From Selaginella tamariscina (lineage: Eukaryota; Streptophyta; Lycopodiopsida; Selaginellales; Selaginellaceae), in contig PUQB01000230.1 in assembly GCA_003024785.1 (NCBI GenBank), forward strand, positions 259,606 to 323,605: a stretch of 64,000 bases of DNA, in the 5' to 3' direction. Under the pieces are notes generated by a model. The model saw nothing but the letters and a program-made list of their open reading frames with translations, did not search any database and was not told the origin of the DNA. Below, piece after piece: positions 22,400-35,376 of this stretch. Within the stretch, counting starts at the first letter, position 1. Each line of letters begins with the position of its first letter. The position numbers and the translations under genes were made by a program.

Positions 22400-24461
22400 C
22401 TAACCAATTCCGACACAGCCTTCTGCCTATATCGCGCCAGCAAGTAGATTCACCAACATAATAATTTATAATTTAATCCATTGGAAGCATGTGAATTGGA
22501 ACTGTGCAACTGATTAAATGTATCTAATCATATCTACATGCAACTTATTAAATACGCATTCTTCAATTGTCGTCTATCCCATGGGTTGACTGACATCTAA
22601 TAAAAAAGAGACCTTGGTATATACAAATGAGACATAGGCATGCATCAGGTCTATTTTGTATTGGAGTGCCGGGTCTTTTAATTCGGTAATTGATTTAAAC
22701 TATCGAAAACGCAAAATATAAAAGATCAAACCAAATATTTCTATCTTCGTCTCCAAAGCACATCAGTCTTTAACTAGTAGATATACTAGTTTTGTCGTAC
22801 TTCAAACCTTTTACCCATCTTGTCATACGTTGGCGTCGGAGTCCACGAGATAGTTAACCTACAGCAACCACAGATGAAAACACATTGAGACTGTACAACA
22901 ACTAAATGTACATATAATAGGAATATTCTCAAAGAATATTCTCCTCCCTTGGGATATGTAACAGAAGGTGGCGCAAGTGAAAACCAACACACAGTAAGGG
23001 AGATGGTGTAGCAAATATCCAAAAGGACCAGAAGGAAAACCAGGAAAACCACCACACAAAACAAAAGGGAAAACTAGAGAGATCCACATAAATGAGTTAT
23101 CTCTCATAGACACATTGAGAAGTGCCTAACCCACAACAATCAACACATTCTAATACAAATGCTACCATCAATCAAGTTGTGGAGAGTGAAGTGTAAGCCC
23201 ATAATCATCCAGCCCCACACACCCAACCAAATCCTCAATAGCACTAGGAAGTGCCTAACGCACACCAATACCCACCAAAGTTGCATTAATGTAACTAAAA
23301 CTGCATATCCCAACTACAATCCACCTAGTAAGTTGTTAGAAGTTTATCCTCCCATATTTGAATGATGCTAACAAGAAAGGCCATTAAATAGTGATTGCTC
23401 ACTTGAAACCTAATATAACATGGTTTTTAGCAAATCATTGTCAAGTCCTTCTACTAGGGTGCACCAATTGTGACTTCCATGTTTGCAAGAGACATTGGAA
23501 CAGGGATTAAGACAACAGGGATAGAAAGATATAGATAAGAATGTGAAGCAGAAACAACCATACAATAGTAAGAAATGCCATTACTACACACAACAAAAGG
23601 TCATGAAGAACATACAACAAACATAGCCTCTTTTTAAAATGCATAGAGAACTTTCATTTTACGCCTATATGACAAATGATTGTCCTAACAATGTTCTCTT
23701 GACATAACAGAAGAAACTACCTCTTTCACATGGCACTCAAATCTTCTCCATTTAACTTGCTAGAATTTGTTTACAATCTACTTATACATAAAAAATTAGT
23801 CTACACCAGAGCATAAACTATCTTGTATTTATAATCTTATACATGGAATGCTATATACACATAAATGAAGATAGTCATAAATCAAAATTATTGCGCACCC
23901 CAAATAGACAACAATTGTTCATGGTAGGCCACCCCAACTATTGTTAAAGCCCTAAACCTTCAAGTCCTTAAGATTTTTATTTTAAGTCTTAAATTAATTT
24001 AGCAAAGTGGCAATTACTTATTTGAACCTTGTTGCATTATGATTATCTCATATTCAACATCTCAAACCATCGGTGTGTAACAAAAAATATTGCTAATAAA
24101 ATATATGACAAATATGTTTATGATTATAAAATTTTTAAAATCTTACATATATATACAGAATACAAACTAATGTATATTACTACATGTGTTTGTGTATTCT
24201 TAAAGTGAGGAGCATGCGGAATGTATTATTCAAGTTACAAAGAACCTAAATGCGTTACATATATTAAGTATAAAATACATAAATATAAGTTATATTTGCA
24301 TACAAGATATATAGTTTTATATTATTATTGATTTTATGCTTATTATATAATATATAATATCAAATGACACAATTCTAATCCTTATACATATGATTAAAAA
24401 ATATACCTTGCTATATGTGCATTATGTTATTTGTCAAATAAATATGTATTAATAGATATTA
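22400..24461. other. AT-rich intergenic DNA, no gene seen
   Basis: Only short random open stretches. AT content rises toward 24.4 kb. I see no repeat termini, exons or RNA gene. Confidence 0.6.
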
Positions 24462-27400
24462 TATAAATTACTATGACTTAACTTTTTACTTTGAATGTTA
24501 ACTATAAATTATGTGACGAACCTTAAATGTAGTGAGAAAAATTAGAGGGTCTTTTAGAACCCAAGTACCACACCGCTTAGTGCATAGAGGTAGTCCAACT
24601 AGTTTCACTAGATATCTCAAAAAACCTTAGGCAAATGTAGCACTTATCTTCTAAAAACTCTCTCCCGATTTGACATTCCCAATTAATTTTCTCAAAGTAT
24701 AGAGGTCTTCTCATTTCATGCTAGCCCACTTACTTAAATAGGAAAATAAGGGGGCATATAAATAAGGTACAATATACATAGTGAGAGTTCTTGGGTTCAA
24801 AAGAAATCCTACTAGTGCAAGCTAAGTTTGTATCTTTAAGGTACAATTCTTCGTTGTGTCGCCCTAACTTCCACATGACAAGGTCCTTGGGTAGGGTTTA
24901 GGGGTTAAGTTATAAGCTCATCTAGTCAATTTAACTAAGGGGCTGAAATTCTGTGCCAGCCCACTTACACATATAGGAAGCGGGAGGAGGAGGGGGGGGC
25001 TCATCAATAAGTAGAGTAAGTAGTAAGGAGAGCTCTAGTTCATGACTGAATTTATTGCTTTTCTGTCGGTGCAAGCTTAACTTATGTTGTTAAGGTATAA
25101 CCCTTTGTTGTGCTGCCTCAACTTCCAATAACAAGGGTACGTCCCACCTTCCATGGTAGCTTACCCTTAACAATTGGCAAATCTATGCATAAAAGATTTT
25201 GTCGAAATGCACATTCCAAGAGGTATAGGTTGAGGCTTGCTTCAGCCTTTTCCTCCATGTCAAGCTAAGTGTAAACTCATGGCCAAGCAAGGTATACCAT
25301 GTCCTTGTTCAACTGTGGCGTGGGATCTTGTTTGACAAGTTTACCGTGGCAACATGTGCCGCCAAGTGGCCTTCCGCATCAAATTCCTTGTGTGAGCAAC
25401 GCCAAGTCTTCCAAGATGACCTAAGAGTCTAACTCAGATGCCTAGTTAAACAGAAGACTTAGAGTAATATCCTAAACCCCCTAGAATGACCATCCCCCGA
25501 ACCCTAGAGGATATCCTGAGTAGACTTAGGATCCTATCCAGTAGACCTAAACATGCTCATGCCCTAACCACAAAGGAGATGTGTCTCAACATGCCCCGTG
25601 ACAGAGCTAAGGCATCATCACTTATCCCTTAAGGAATCACCCTCATCCAGGAGAACAACCCTTAGGGCGACAAGGGATACCTTGAACCACGATTGACCCT
25701 TAAGGGTTTGAGTGGCCAAGTCATATCCTAGACCTAGAACTAGTACTTAGTGAGGACATGAGTGTGTGCCGTAGGCAGACACAAAATGTTCTGCTAAGCA
25801 AACTCCTTAAGGCTAGGTTTAGATAACCCTAAGTACATGACCTTACGAGTGCCTCACAAAAGGGCTCATGCTAACAAGCTTAGGTTGTTCAACCCCTGGA
25901 TTCTAAAGGAGAACACTCCTTAGTCAAGTGTGACGAAACACACCCAGTTACGAGACCTAACCTCTCTGAGTAGATGCTTGGCTTAGCACCCTAGTGTGAG
26001 CATAAACATGCCTGTTTGGTAGAGTATCCAACCCCTTGGCAACAACCCATGACACAACCCCAAAGGGCGTGCCTCGAGCGTTGTATCGTGTGACGTCTAG
26101 CTCAATGTCATATCTCCATGTGACATTGCTTTCCACGATGTGGGCTTGCCATAGCCCTTAGATTCAAGAGAACCCCTTAGTGAACTCTTAGGAACTAGGT
26201 AGCGTGAACCTGTCAAACAAAATCCCACACCCACGATTGGACAAGGACACAAATGTGCCTTGCTTAGCCATGAGTGCTACACCTAGCTTGACGTAGAGGA
26301 GGAGGTTGGAGACATGCCTCAACCTCTGCCTCTTGGAACGTGCATTCTAACAAGACCTTCCAGGCATGGATTCGCCAACGTTAAGGGTGAGCTACCCCTA
26401 CCCTTGTCATTTGGAAGTAGGCGGCACAATAGAAGGTTGTACCTTAACAACACAAGAGCAACGACTTAGTCATGAACTTAGAAGCTCTCCTACTACATAC
26501 TCTACCTTATTTATGTGACAGAGCCTCCCTCGGCACGGAATCTCATTCCTAGAGGGAATATACTTGGTGAGTTATACATTGACCCCTAAACTCTAACCTG
26601 TCAAACCTAGGCTAAACATATCTGACATGCCAAACTCACCGGAACTAATCATTAACCCAACCAGGACACGGAAACCAAGGTAAGAATTTTCTTGGAAGTG
26701 CTAGCTTCACTTGAGTTTCTTGCAAATACCTAATGACACCTAGCCGGACCATCACTAGATACCCAGTGCACTAAGCATGCATGTTTCCTTTACATCTAGG
26801 GCTTATCAACATATACATTAGGTAACAATAGTCAACGTCCAAAGTAAAGGGGAGTCATAGTAAAAATATGACAACGTTTGTGGCACTTGGTGCAACTCTT
26901 GAATCTAAGGGCTATGGCATGATAGCCACATTGTGGAAGGCAGTGTCACATGGAAATGTGACACTGGGCTAGATGTCACACAATACACAAGCACACCCTT
27001 TGGGGTTGTGTCATACTTTAGTAAACAAGCATGCTTGTGCTCACACTAGGGTGTTAAGCCTTGGCATCTGCTCAAGGGAGGTTAGGTCTTGTAACTAGGT
27101 GTGCTTTGGCACACTTAGCTAGGGGTTCTTCCTTGGAATCTAGGGGTTGAACAATCTAAGCTTGTTAGCAGAAGCCCTTTGTGAGGCACTCGCTAGGTCA
27201 TTTACTTAGGGTTATCCAAACCTAGCCTTAAGGAGTTTGCTTAGCAGAACATTCGTGTCGCCTATGACGCACACTCGTGTCCTCACTAAGTACTACCTCT
27301 AGGTCTGGGTTGACTTGGCCACTCAAACCCTTAAGGGTTAGTCGTGGCTTATAGTACCCCTTGTCACCCTAAAGGGATTTACTCCTAGATGAGGGTGATT

Positions 27401-27701
27401 CCTTAAGGGTAAGTGACGATGCCTTAGCTTTATCATGGGGTATGTGTGAGACACATCTCCTTTGTGCATGATCTTGTCTAGGCTTACTGGGATAGGATCC
27501 TAAAGTCTATTCGGATATCCTCTAGGTTTGAGGATGGTCATCTAGGGGACTTAGGGTGAGACTCTAAGTCTTTTGTTTAACTAGGCATTTGAGTCAGACT
27601 CTTGGAGTCATCTTGGAAAATTAGCATTGCTCACACAGGGTGATGACACTGGATGGCCACTAGGCAACAACATGTTCACCCTTCGGGTTAAAACTCTAAC
27701 A
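24462..27701 (+). repeat. Forward LTR-X split by a nested reverse LTR-X
   Basis: 24462-25330 is the first half and 26881-27701 the second half of one forward LTR-X (ending AAAACTCTAACA); together they are about 1.69 kb, the length of the intact copy at 33688-35376. Between them sits a reverse copy (25330-26880). The split falls in the middle of the LTR, after a segment reading GTGGGATCTTGTTTGACA. A short stretch present in the intact copy is missing at the junction. Confidence 0.8.
25330..26880 (-). repeat. Reverse LTR-X nested inside another LTR-X
   Basis: About 1.55 kb, with a degenerate TTGACAAGTTTACC start and GTAAAAATATGACA end. It matches 33688-35376 in the same orientation throughout (for example GACCTAAGAGTCTAACTCAG near 25420). 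The G-rich tract of other copies is nearly lost near 26525. No coding capacity. Confidence 0.78.
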
Positions 27702-29278
27702 ATCTTGTTCATGAGTGCATGTGAAGTGAGAGAATAATGTCACACTAAATGTTGCATTAGAAGTATGATGATTATGTATCTATATGTATAGATTTATCAC
27801 TGCATTCTCCCATCTATATACATAGTACATAGGCATGTACATAAGTTAAACTAACAGAAACGGTCTGTGCATATAAGAATGTTATTGTGAAAAATCAATC
27901 CCATGTTGATACATACATATGCATGTATGATGTACATATTACATAGACTTGACAATGTAACTAGCTCAGGTGATGGTTATGAGGAACATGATAAAACCAC
28001 ATAATAAATTAAACTAGATAGTCTAGTCTTAAGCAAATAAAGTATTTGCAATCCATAGTTAGTAGCATTAATTCCTCCATTTATTGTTATTTATAAGCAT
28101 TGTTTCTCAATAAAGGTCTTTGATATCGATCGAAGGACTTCATTGAGCAACAATGTTAATGAATAACCTTTTACTTTTATTATTTCTTGAATGCAATCCC
28201 CATCAGATTACAAAATAGTGAAGGCGTCTTGGCCATGGTCCATGAATATGTACCACATGCGCTTTGTAAATATTAAGAAAAGATTAATATATTTAGTAGT
28301 AATTTCTTTATTACCTTGCAATATATGTTTGTTATGTAGTAGCAATATTAATAACTTTGTCATGTTGCCGTTTGTATCTCATTAAACTAGTTTTTTAATC
28401 CCAATTCATGAAATCATTGTGACGAACCTAATAAATAACTAACTCATCTTAAATATCATTTCATCTAGGACCATGCATAGTTGCCGTGTCAGTGAAAATT
28501 CTATTAATTAAATGGATATTCCCAATGGACACCACTGAGGTGTCTAGGCTAGTGGAATCTCATGACCAATGAAAAATCATCAAAGATATTTAATTAAAAT
28601 ATTCTAATGAATGCTTTAGTTTATTCTTAATTTTGTAAAAGGTTCTTCATTGACACAATAATATATAAGATTGATTTGAAGAAGGTGGATTTGAAAGTCT
28701 TTACATTGCAAACATCTTTAATACCTCAAATACATGCACCTCAAATTCTTTGAGTTAGATTGATAAGACTTAATTTATTTATTTATTTTTTTAAATTGTG
28801 ATTTTCTAGGTTTTCTTTCTTCTCATGTGGAAATGAATACTTCACTAGAACATTTAACACACAACCTCAACCTTGGCTTAAAAAAGCACTGATAAAGTTG
28901 TTCCTCTTTATAATTCTACCAACATTGCAATGTTCTTTCAAACATTTGATGTTTTCAAATGTTTAATGTTTTAAGCTCCATTTCACAAGGGAATTTTATA
29001 TAAAAAATTGAGAAGTTCTTCTTCTAACTATCAACAAGATCAAGTTCCTATAATCAAACATGTTAAGATCCCGGACGTTGTTTAGCCACCAAAGGTGAAA
29101 AAAAAAGAGGGTGTTGGTTCAAAGAAGAACAAACAAAGAAATTGATTATTATGTTTATTATGTTAGTAAATTAGCTTGAGTATCTTTATATAAATGTAGG
29201 TAACTACTAATATATATATATGTTATAAGTGCATGTATACATAAGAATTCGTATATGCGTTTTCACATTATTATATAG
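27702..29278. other. AT-rich intergenic DNA, no gene seen
   Basis: A 64-codon open stretch at 28191-28385 has no recognisable similarity. No splice-supported exon or repeat terminus found. Confidence 0.55.
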
Positions 29279-29921
29279 ACCTCCCATGCATGGATTCGCC
29301 AACGTTAAGGGTAAGTTACCCCGAAGGTGGGACATACCCCTGTCATTTGGAAGTTAGGGCGGCACAAGAGGGTTGTGCCTTGACGACACAAGCTAGAGCT
29401 TGCACCGGGAAAGAGTAACGAGCTCAGTCATGAACACAGGAACCCTCACTCCTACATACTCTACCTTATTTATGTGACGGACCCCCCCCCCTTTTCTTGA
29501 ACGTGTAAGTGGGCTGGCACGAAATTAGCTAGCCCCTTATTAATGAGAGAGTGTTTAACTTAACCTAACTCTAACCTTAAACCCTACCCAAGGGGGTGGG
29601 GGTTTTTAGGGTGTGGGTTAGGGCAACCTAGGGTTAGGTCAACCCTAGGGGTGTTCCTAACCCTACTAAATGCCAAACTCATTTACATTAACCAATTAGC
29701 CTACTGGACGTCAAAATTGGGGTGGGTTTCTAGAAGGTAAGTTCTACTTCGCTTAGAGTTTCTTGCAATACCTAATGACACACGGCCGGACCATCATTAG
29801 ATACCCAAATGTACTAAGCAGGCCTGTTTCCTACTACATCTAGGGTCCATCAACATAGTACAGTAGGTAACAACAATCAACGTCCAAAGTAAAGGGTCGA
29901 GTCATAGTAAAAACTATGACA
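29279..29921 (-). repeat. Truncated 3' LTR of the LARD-like element
   Basis: Ends AAAAACTATGACA at 29921, and matches 34755-35376 closely, including the CACATCTAGGGTCCATCAAC-like segment and the C-run (29486-29495). It lacks the outer kilobase. Confidence 0.8.
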
Positions 29922-29935
29922 CACTCCCCACTTTT
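29922..29935 (-). other. Polypurine tract of the LARD-like element
   Basis: Minus-strand AAAAGTGGGGAGTG sits directly against the TGTCATAG start of the 3' LTR, the position where plus-strand DNA synthesis is primed in LTR elements. Confidence 0.6.
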
Positions 29936-32900
29936 GAAAATGTCAACATCCTCGTTGACGTCTAACTCCAAGACTAGATAATATTAGAAAAAAATTAACC
30001 AAAACTAACATATCACTCTATGTGGAGTCAGCCAAAAGTTTACATAAGTTTTATTACCCCCTTGCATTATGCGAAACCAAGTACTCAGAACCGTCGTTCA
30101 CTGAGTGTAAACCCAGCTGCCGGAGGCATCACCTGCGACATGAAGTCACTTGGAGACCTTTTGCACGTCTGCAAAGTCTGTCACCTGACGCAACAACACT
30201 GGTTAATTTCTTTACTTAACTAAAATTTATATTGGAGGCCTCTAGTTAGTTTTGTTTCCAGCCCCTTGGTTAATAAGAAATAAAGACTTGCTTTATTCCT
30301 TAATATCAAACTATTGATGACCCTGTTGTCTTAGCACACAACAAGCACTTTGACGTCCATCTCAAGTGCTTAAACCAAACGCCTTCTTGTTTCTTTGATT
30401 TCCCAATGGTTCCACATTTTTATATGTTACGTTTTATAGCTTCACATTTTTACATCCCTCGATGTTTCTCATTACCCCTTTACATAATGGTCTACTACTA
30501 TACCTATCCCCCTTTAGTATATAGTTACACCAGACTAGTATGAGACTTTTATCGGAATCAAGCTCTTTTCCAATGCTAGAGTACTTATCTCGAAACCCTA
30601 TTCTTTGTAGACATGTCAATCTGGCTAGAGGCGATCACAGAGGCACATGGCTGTACACATGTATACTACAAGGTCATACCAACTTGATGTGTCATTGACA
30701 TAACTTCATTCCCAATGGGAATTAAATTCAAGTCAAATCTATTACCAAGTGTAATAGCACTAATATTCACTTTTCGCAACCGACTATGTACTCTTTCATA
30801 ACACTGACCAGTTCAGGGACCAAATAAGTTAACATACCTTTCTTACGTGGAAACCAGGAAATTCAACCCATCTCTAGTGCCTCAATTAACAACTTTTAGA
30901 TAACACGTCTCTTAATTGTCATTCTTATTGTACTCATTCCCCAAAGAGTACATCATACTAGATGCATTCAATACTTCCTAACTCAAGTTTAAAAATACCA
31001 AATTTTAAAACTTAGTTTCCAAGATAAGAGTCTCCCTGAATTTAGAATATTGCACGCCTTCGTAACATTATATTCATGTCCAACTTTCAAACTAATTATG
31101 TAAATGTTTTCAACACTATACCGAAGTATAGCATTTTCACTAATTGAAGCAATTAGTGTTTTAATAAACATCTTTTTAAACTAATCCTTATTTTATAAAC
31201 AGTTGCAATTTCGATATTGATACTTTCGAATGGATAATGATCATTTTAACACTTAAATCCTAAGCTTACTAATTAGTTATTATACTAGTGGATATAATTT
31301 ACAATCATGTTAATATATTGAAATGTTGCAACTATAATATAAACAAAATCTTAGTTTACATGAATCGAACTTTAGTTTTGAAACGGAAATATAATGTCAC
31401 AACAGTATTTCGAGGAACTTTTTTTCAAGACTAAGAGGAATCATGAACTAGTGTTAGTTCATCTAACTGATTTAGTAAGATATCAATTCCACATAAATGT
31501 TATCATAACTAAGTGTCATATTAATTTTATGTTTCAGTTATATTCATAATTCAACAGATCTTCCCAAACATGAATAAGATATTTAGTTCAACACGTTGAA
31601 CTAAGATACATTATCCATTAAACACTTAGTAATTCACAAAGCACCACATTACTCTTTAAGCACCGTATTGAGAAATACCTCATTTCTTAACTAACTTGAA
31701 AACAATTTCAAGTTATAACACTAAGGTAGTGCCTTACCAAAGTGTCAAACTAGGTCTGTTTGAGTCTTTTATATTTTATAATTATAGCCACCTCATGTGA
31801 TCATAACCAAGTTCCAATATTAAGCGCTCCAAACTCAATATTAAGGAGATATCATACCATACTTTGACAAGTCATTTATAATCAATTTTTAAAAAGATTG
31901 TCACAAACTTCCAAAGTTTAAAATATAAATATATTAACAATGATATGATAAGAAACCTCATATTTCGTATCGGATATTGGACCATACGCTAGAACCATGA
32001 CTAGGACCATCAAGAAGGAACACAACTTCTTGAGTTAATCATAAAACTCGATATCTTACTTTCACGAATGTTAAAGTAAACTCAAGAACACCCTCAGACC
32101 TTGAGATAGAACCGACAATTAACCCAAGGAATACAATCAAACCTTGAGTCAAGAATAGTTCTATTTTTTAATATTCTGAAGAATTAAAGATACATACTTT
32201 ATTTGTTTTTTAAATGCCCACATTTGTGACCATGATGCAGAGTCAAGAAATCATTTTTTAATAATCATATTGACTCTGAAATGAAATCGATATTGAAAAC
32301 CAATACCAACTTCTAATTCTCACCGAATATTGATTCTCTGAGGAGGTACATGCACTTAAACCTCCAATGGAATTCTAACTAACTTTTAGCTCATTTGACA
32401 TCTCCAAACATAACTTATCATTAAACTTAGCAAGAAACTTACTTAGTTGATAAGATGAGTGGAGAACCTTTTAACTAATGCTCTTCTTAAGCAAGGAATC
32501 ACCCTTGTTCAAGAGCTTCTCCCCACATTGTAAACAACATTACAAATTTTAAGTTTAAAGAGTTAACAATGAAAATGCACAAGTGTGCGCTGAACGCTTT
32601 CACTATGTAAGTCTTTCATTACTCAGTAAACTGAGAATGTAAACGTATGTTTACAACGTTACTCTTTTGATAGATCATGCCATCTATCCAAAAGCTGCAT
32701 TGATAGGGATCCAAGATTAAATCCGTCTACTGCCAAAATTTATTATTCTATCTCATTTTTATGATCCCACATGAGATAATTTCATAATCAAGTTAGTCGA
32801 GCCAACTAACTTGAATACAAAGTGCACACTTACAACTAATTAAGGTTTCAGGTTGTACTTTTGTTCAAATCAGGTGACTTGAACTTAGTAAACTATTCCA

Positions 32901-33673
32901 CCTAATGTTACTTGCAGCTAGCGTCATCAAAGTATTACGACCATCGGATAATATTTTGATTACATTAGATCTTCGAACCAACTGCTTAATATATTTTATA
33001 TGTTAATATTCGACATTCTGTTGTATTATAAATTCATCACCATAGTCTGCTTCTAGAGTTACACTCTCAGAAACATGCACTATAATAAGAGCTTATTTTA
33101 CACTTTATGTCAAAATGTAGTGTTCATTCTTATGTTTGAATATGCCCCTTATTCCGAAGTCAAAGACACACATTTAACATAAGTCTTTCCCCATTTGAAC
33201 ACTATTGCAGAACCTGATATTGAATCTTGACTTAAGCAACTCAATGGACACTGTCTGTTTCCAAATCATGTGTTATTTCAAATTCAAACACTTTAAAGAA
33301 AAAGAAAAATTTTCATTAATGTGTAGACTTAGGATATCACAAGACCCACCTCACAAGACTTAGTTTATAAGCCAGAACAAACTAACATGCCATGTTTTGT
33401 GGAAGTATATGGTAAAGTAACTGAACATCCATAAGGTAAAGTAACTTGGCATATAACTTGGAAGTTACCTTCCAAGTACTACCTTCAACATTGGAGTCCA
33501 TAACCCACATCCATTTATGAAGTAGGTGTACTCTAAAAGTTATAGATCTCAAGACCAACTCTCCACGCAGAATTCAGACGTTAGCCAAAAGTGATAGAGT
33601 ACTTCAAGAATTTAGAACTAACTAAACCCTAAAACACACATACTTTAGGCAGTCCTACTGACCATAAAGAATA
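29936..33673. other. Non-coding interior of the LARD-like element
   Basis: About 3.7 kb, AT-rich, no open stretch above about 75 codons and no retroviral motif in any frame. Its edges carry the PPT and PBS, so it moves as retrotransposon interior rather than ordinary intergenic DNA. Confidence 0.65.
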
Positions 33674-33685
33674 GCTCTGGTACCA
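33674..33685 (-). other. Primer-binding site resembling initiator tRNA-Met PBS
   Basis: The minus strand reads TGGTACCAGAGC two bases after the 3' end of the 5' LTR. The usual plant initiator-tRNA-Met PBS is TGGTATCAGAGC, giving 11 of 12 matches. This sets the element's orientation to minus. Confidence 0.75.
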
Positions 33686-33687
33686 AT

Positions 33688-35376
33688 TGTCAGAGTTTTG
33701 ACCTAAAGGGCCAACACGTGGCTACCAAGTGGCCATTCAGCGTCATCACCCTATGTGAGAAACACTAAATCTTCCAAGATAACCCTAAGAGTTGACTCAG
33801 GGCCCAATTAGGCAAAACTTAGAGTCCTACCCTAAGTCCCTAGAATGACCATCCCTTGAACCCTAGAGGATAACCCGAGTAGACTTTAGGATCATGTCCC
33901 AGTAGACCTAGACAGATTCATGCCCTAACCCCACAAAGGAGATGTATCTCACACATACCCCCGTGACAGAGCCAAGGCATCGTCACTTACCCCTTGAGGA
34001 ATCACCCTCATTCGGAGTACAACCCCTTTAGGGCAACAAGGGGTACCCTGAACCACGACTAACCCCTAAGGGTTTGAGTGGCCAAGTCATACCCTAGACC
34101 TAGGGCTAATACTTAGTGAGGACACGAGTGTGCGTCGTAGGCGAACACAGTGTTTTACTAAGCAAATTCCCTAAGGCTAGGTTTGGATAACCTTACATGA
34201 CCTTGCAGTGCTTCATGAAAAGGCTCATGTTAATAAGCTTAGGTTGTTCAACCCCTGGATTCCAAGAAACACTCCCCTAGCCAAGTGTGCCTAAGCACAC
34301 CTAGTTACGAGACCTAACCTCCCTTAGAAAATGCCCAAGGCTTAGCACCCTAGTGCGAGCACAAGCATGCTGTTTGCTAGAGTATCCAACCCCTTGGACA
34401 AGCCCACACACAACCCCAAAGGGTGCCTCATGGGTTGTATTGTGTGACGTCTAGCCCAGTGTCACATCTCCATGTGACATTGCTTTCCCTGTTATGGGCT
34501 ATCATGCCATAGCCCTAAGATTCAAGAGTTGCACCAAGTGCCACAAATGTGGCTCCTAAATGCCAACTCTAGAACCCCTCAATTATCCCTCAGGACTCGG
34601 TAAGGAACCTTGTCAATCAAGAACCCACAACCATAGTTGGATAAGGACACGAATGTGCCCTGCTTAGTTGTGAGTGTTACTCTTAGCTTGACGTGGAGGA
34701 GGAGGCTGGAGACAAGCCTCAACCTTTGCCTCTTGGAATGTGCATTCCCACAAGACCTCCCAAGCATGGATTCGCCAACGTTAAGGGTAAGCTACCTCGA
34801 AGGTGGGACATACCCCTGTCATCTGGAAGTTAGGGTGGCACAACAGAGGGTTGTGCCTTAACGACACAAGCTAGAGCTTACACCGGGAGAAGAGTAACAA
34901 GCTCAGTCATGAACCCAGGAACCCTCACTCCTACATACTCTACCTTATTTATGTGACGGAGCCCCCCCCCCCCCCTCTTTTCCTGAATGTGTAAGTGGGT
35001 TGGCACAAAATTAGCTAGCCCCTTATTAAGTTAATGTTTAACTTAGCCTAACTCTAACTCTAAAACCCTACCCAAGGGGGTGGGTTAGGTCAATCCTAGG
35101 GTGTTCCTAACCCTATTAAACACATCGAACTCATCTACATTAACCAATCAGCCTAACTGGGACGTCAAAATTGGGGGTGGGTTTTAGAAGATAAGTTCTG
35201 CTTCGTTTAAAGTTTTCTGCAAATACCTAATGACACACAGCCGGACCATCCTCAGATACCCAAGTGCACTAAGTAGGCATGTTTCCTATTACATCTAGGG
35301 TCCATCAACATAGTATAGTAGGTAACAACAATCAACGTTCAAAGTAAAGGGTTGAGTCATAGTAAAAACTATGACA
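33688..35376 (-). repeat. Intact 5' LTR of the LARD-like element (1.69 kb)
   Basis: Plus-strand ends TGTCAGAGTTTTGACC (33688) and AAAAACTATGACA (35376). It contains a C-run of about 15 bases (34965-34979) next to a reverse TATA-like box (TTATTTATGTG region, about 34946). It is the best-preserved copy of LTR-X here. Confidence 0.82.

Larger units (their letters stand above)
29279..35376 (-). mobile_element. LTR-X element with non-coding interior (LARD-like)
   Basis: In minus-strand sense: 5' LTR 35376-33688, a primer-binding site directly after it, an interior of about 3.75 kb, a polypurine tract (AAAAGTGGGGAGTG, 29922-29935), then a 3' LTR truncated to its first 643 bp (29921-29279). The two LTRs are clearly related over the shared part. 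No gag or pol motif is seen in either strand of the interior. This matches the definition of a large retrotransposon derivative, which would need proteins supplied by another element. Confidence 0.78.

Noticed and set aside
22786-23113. Hydrophobic small ORFs that might be a membrane protein
   Set aside because: AT-rich, no homology recognised, no exon structure, two overlapping frames of similar length.
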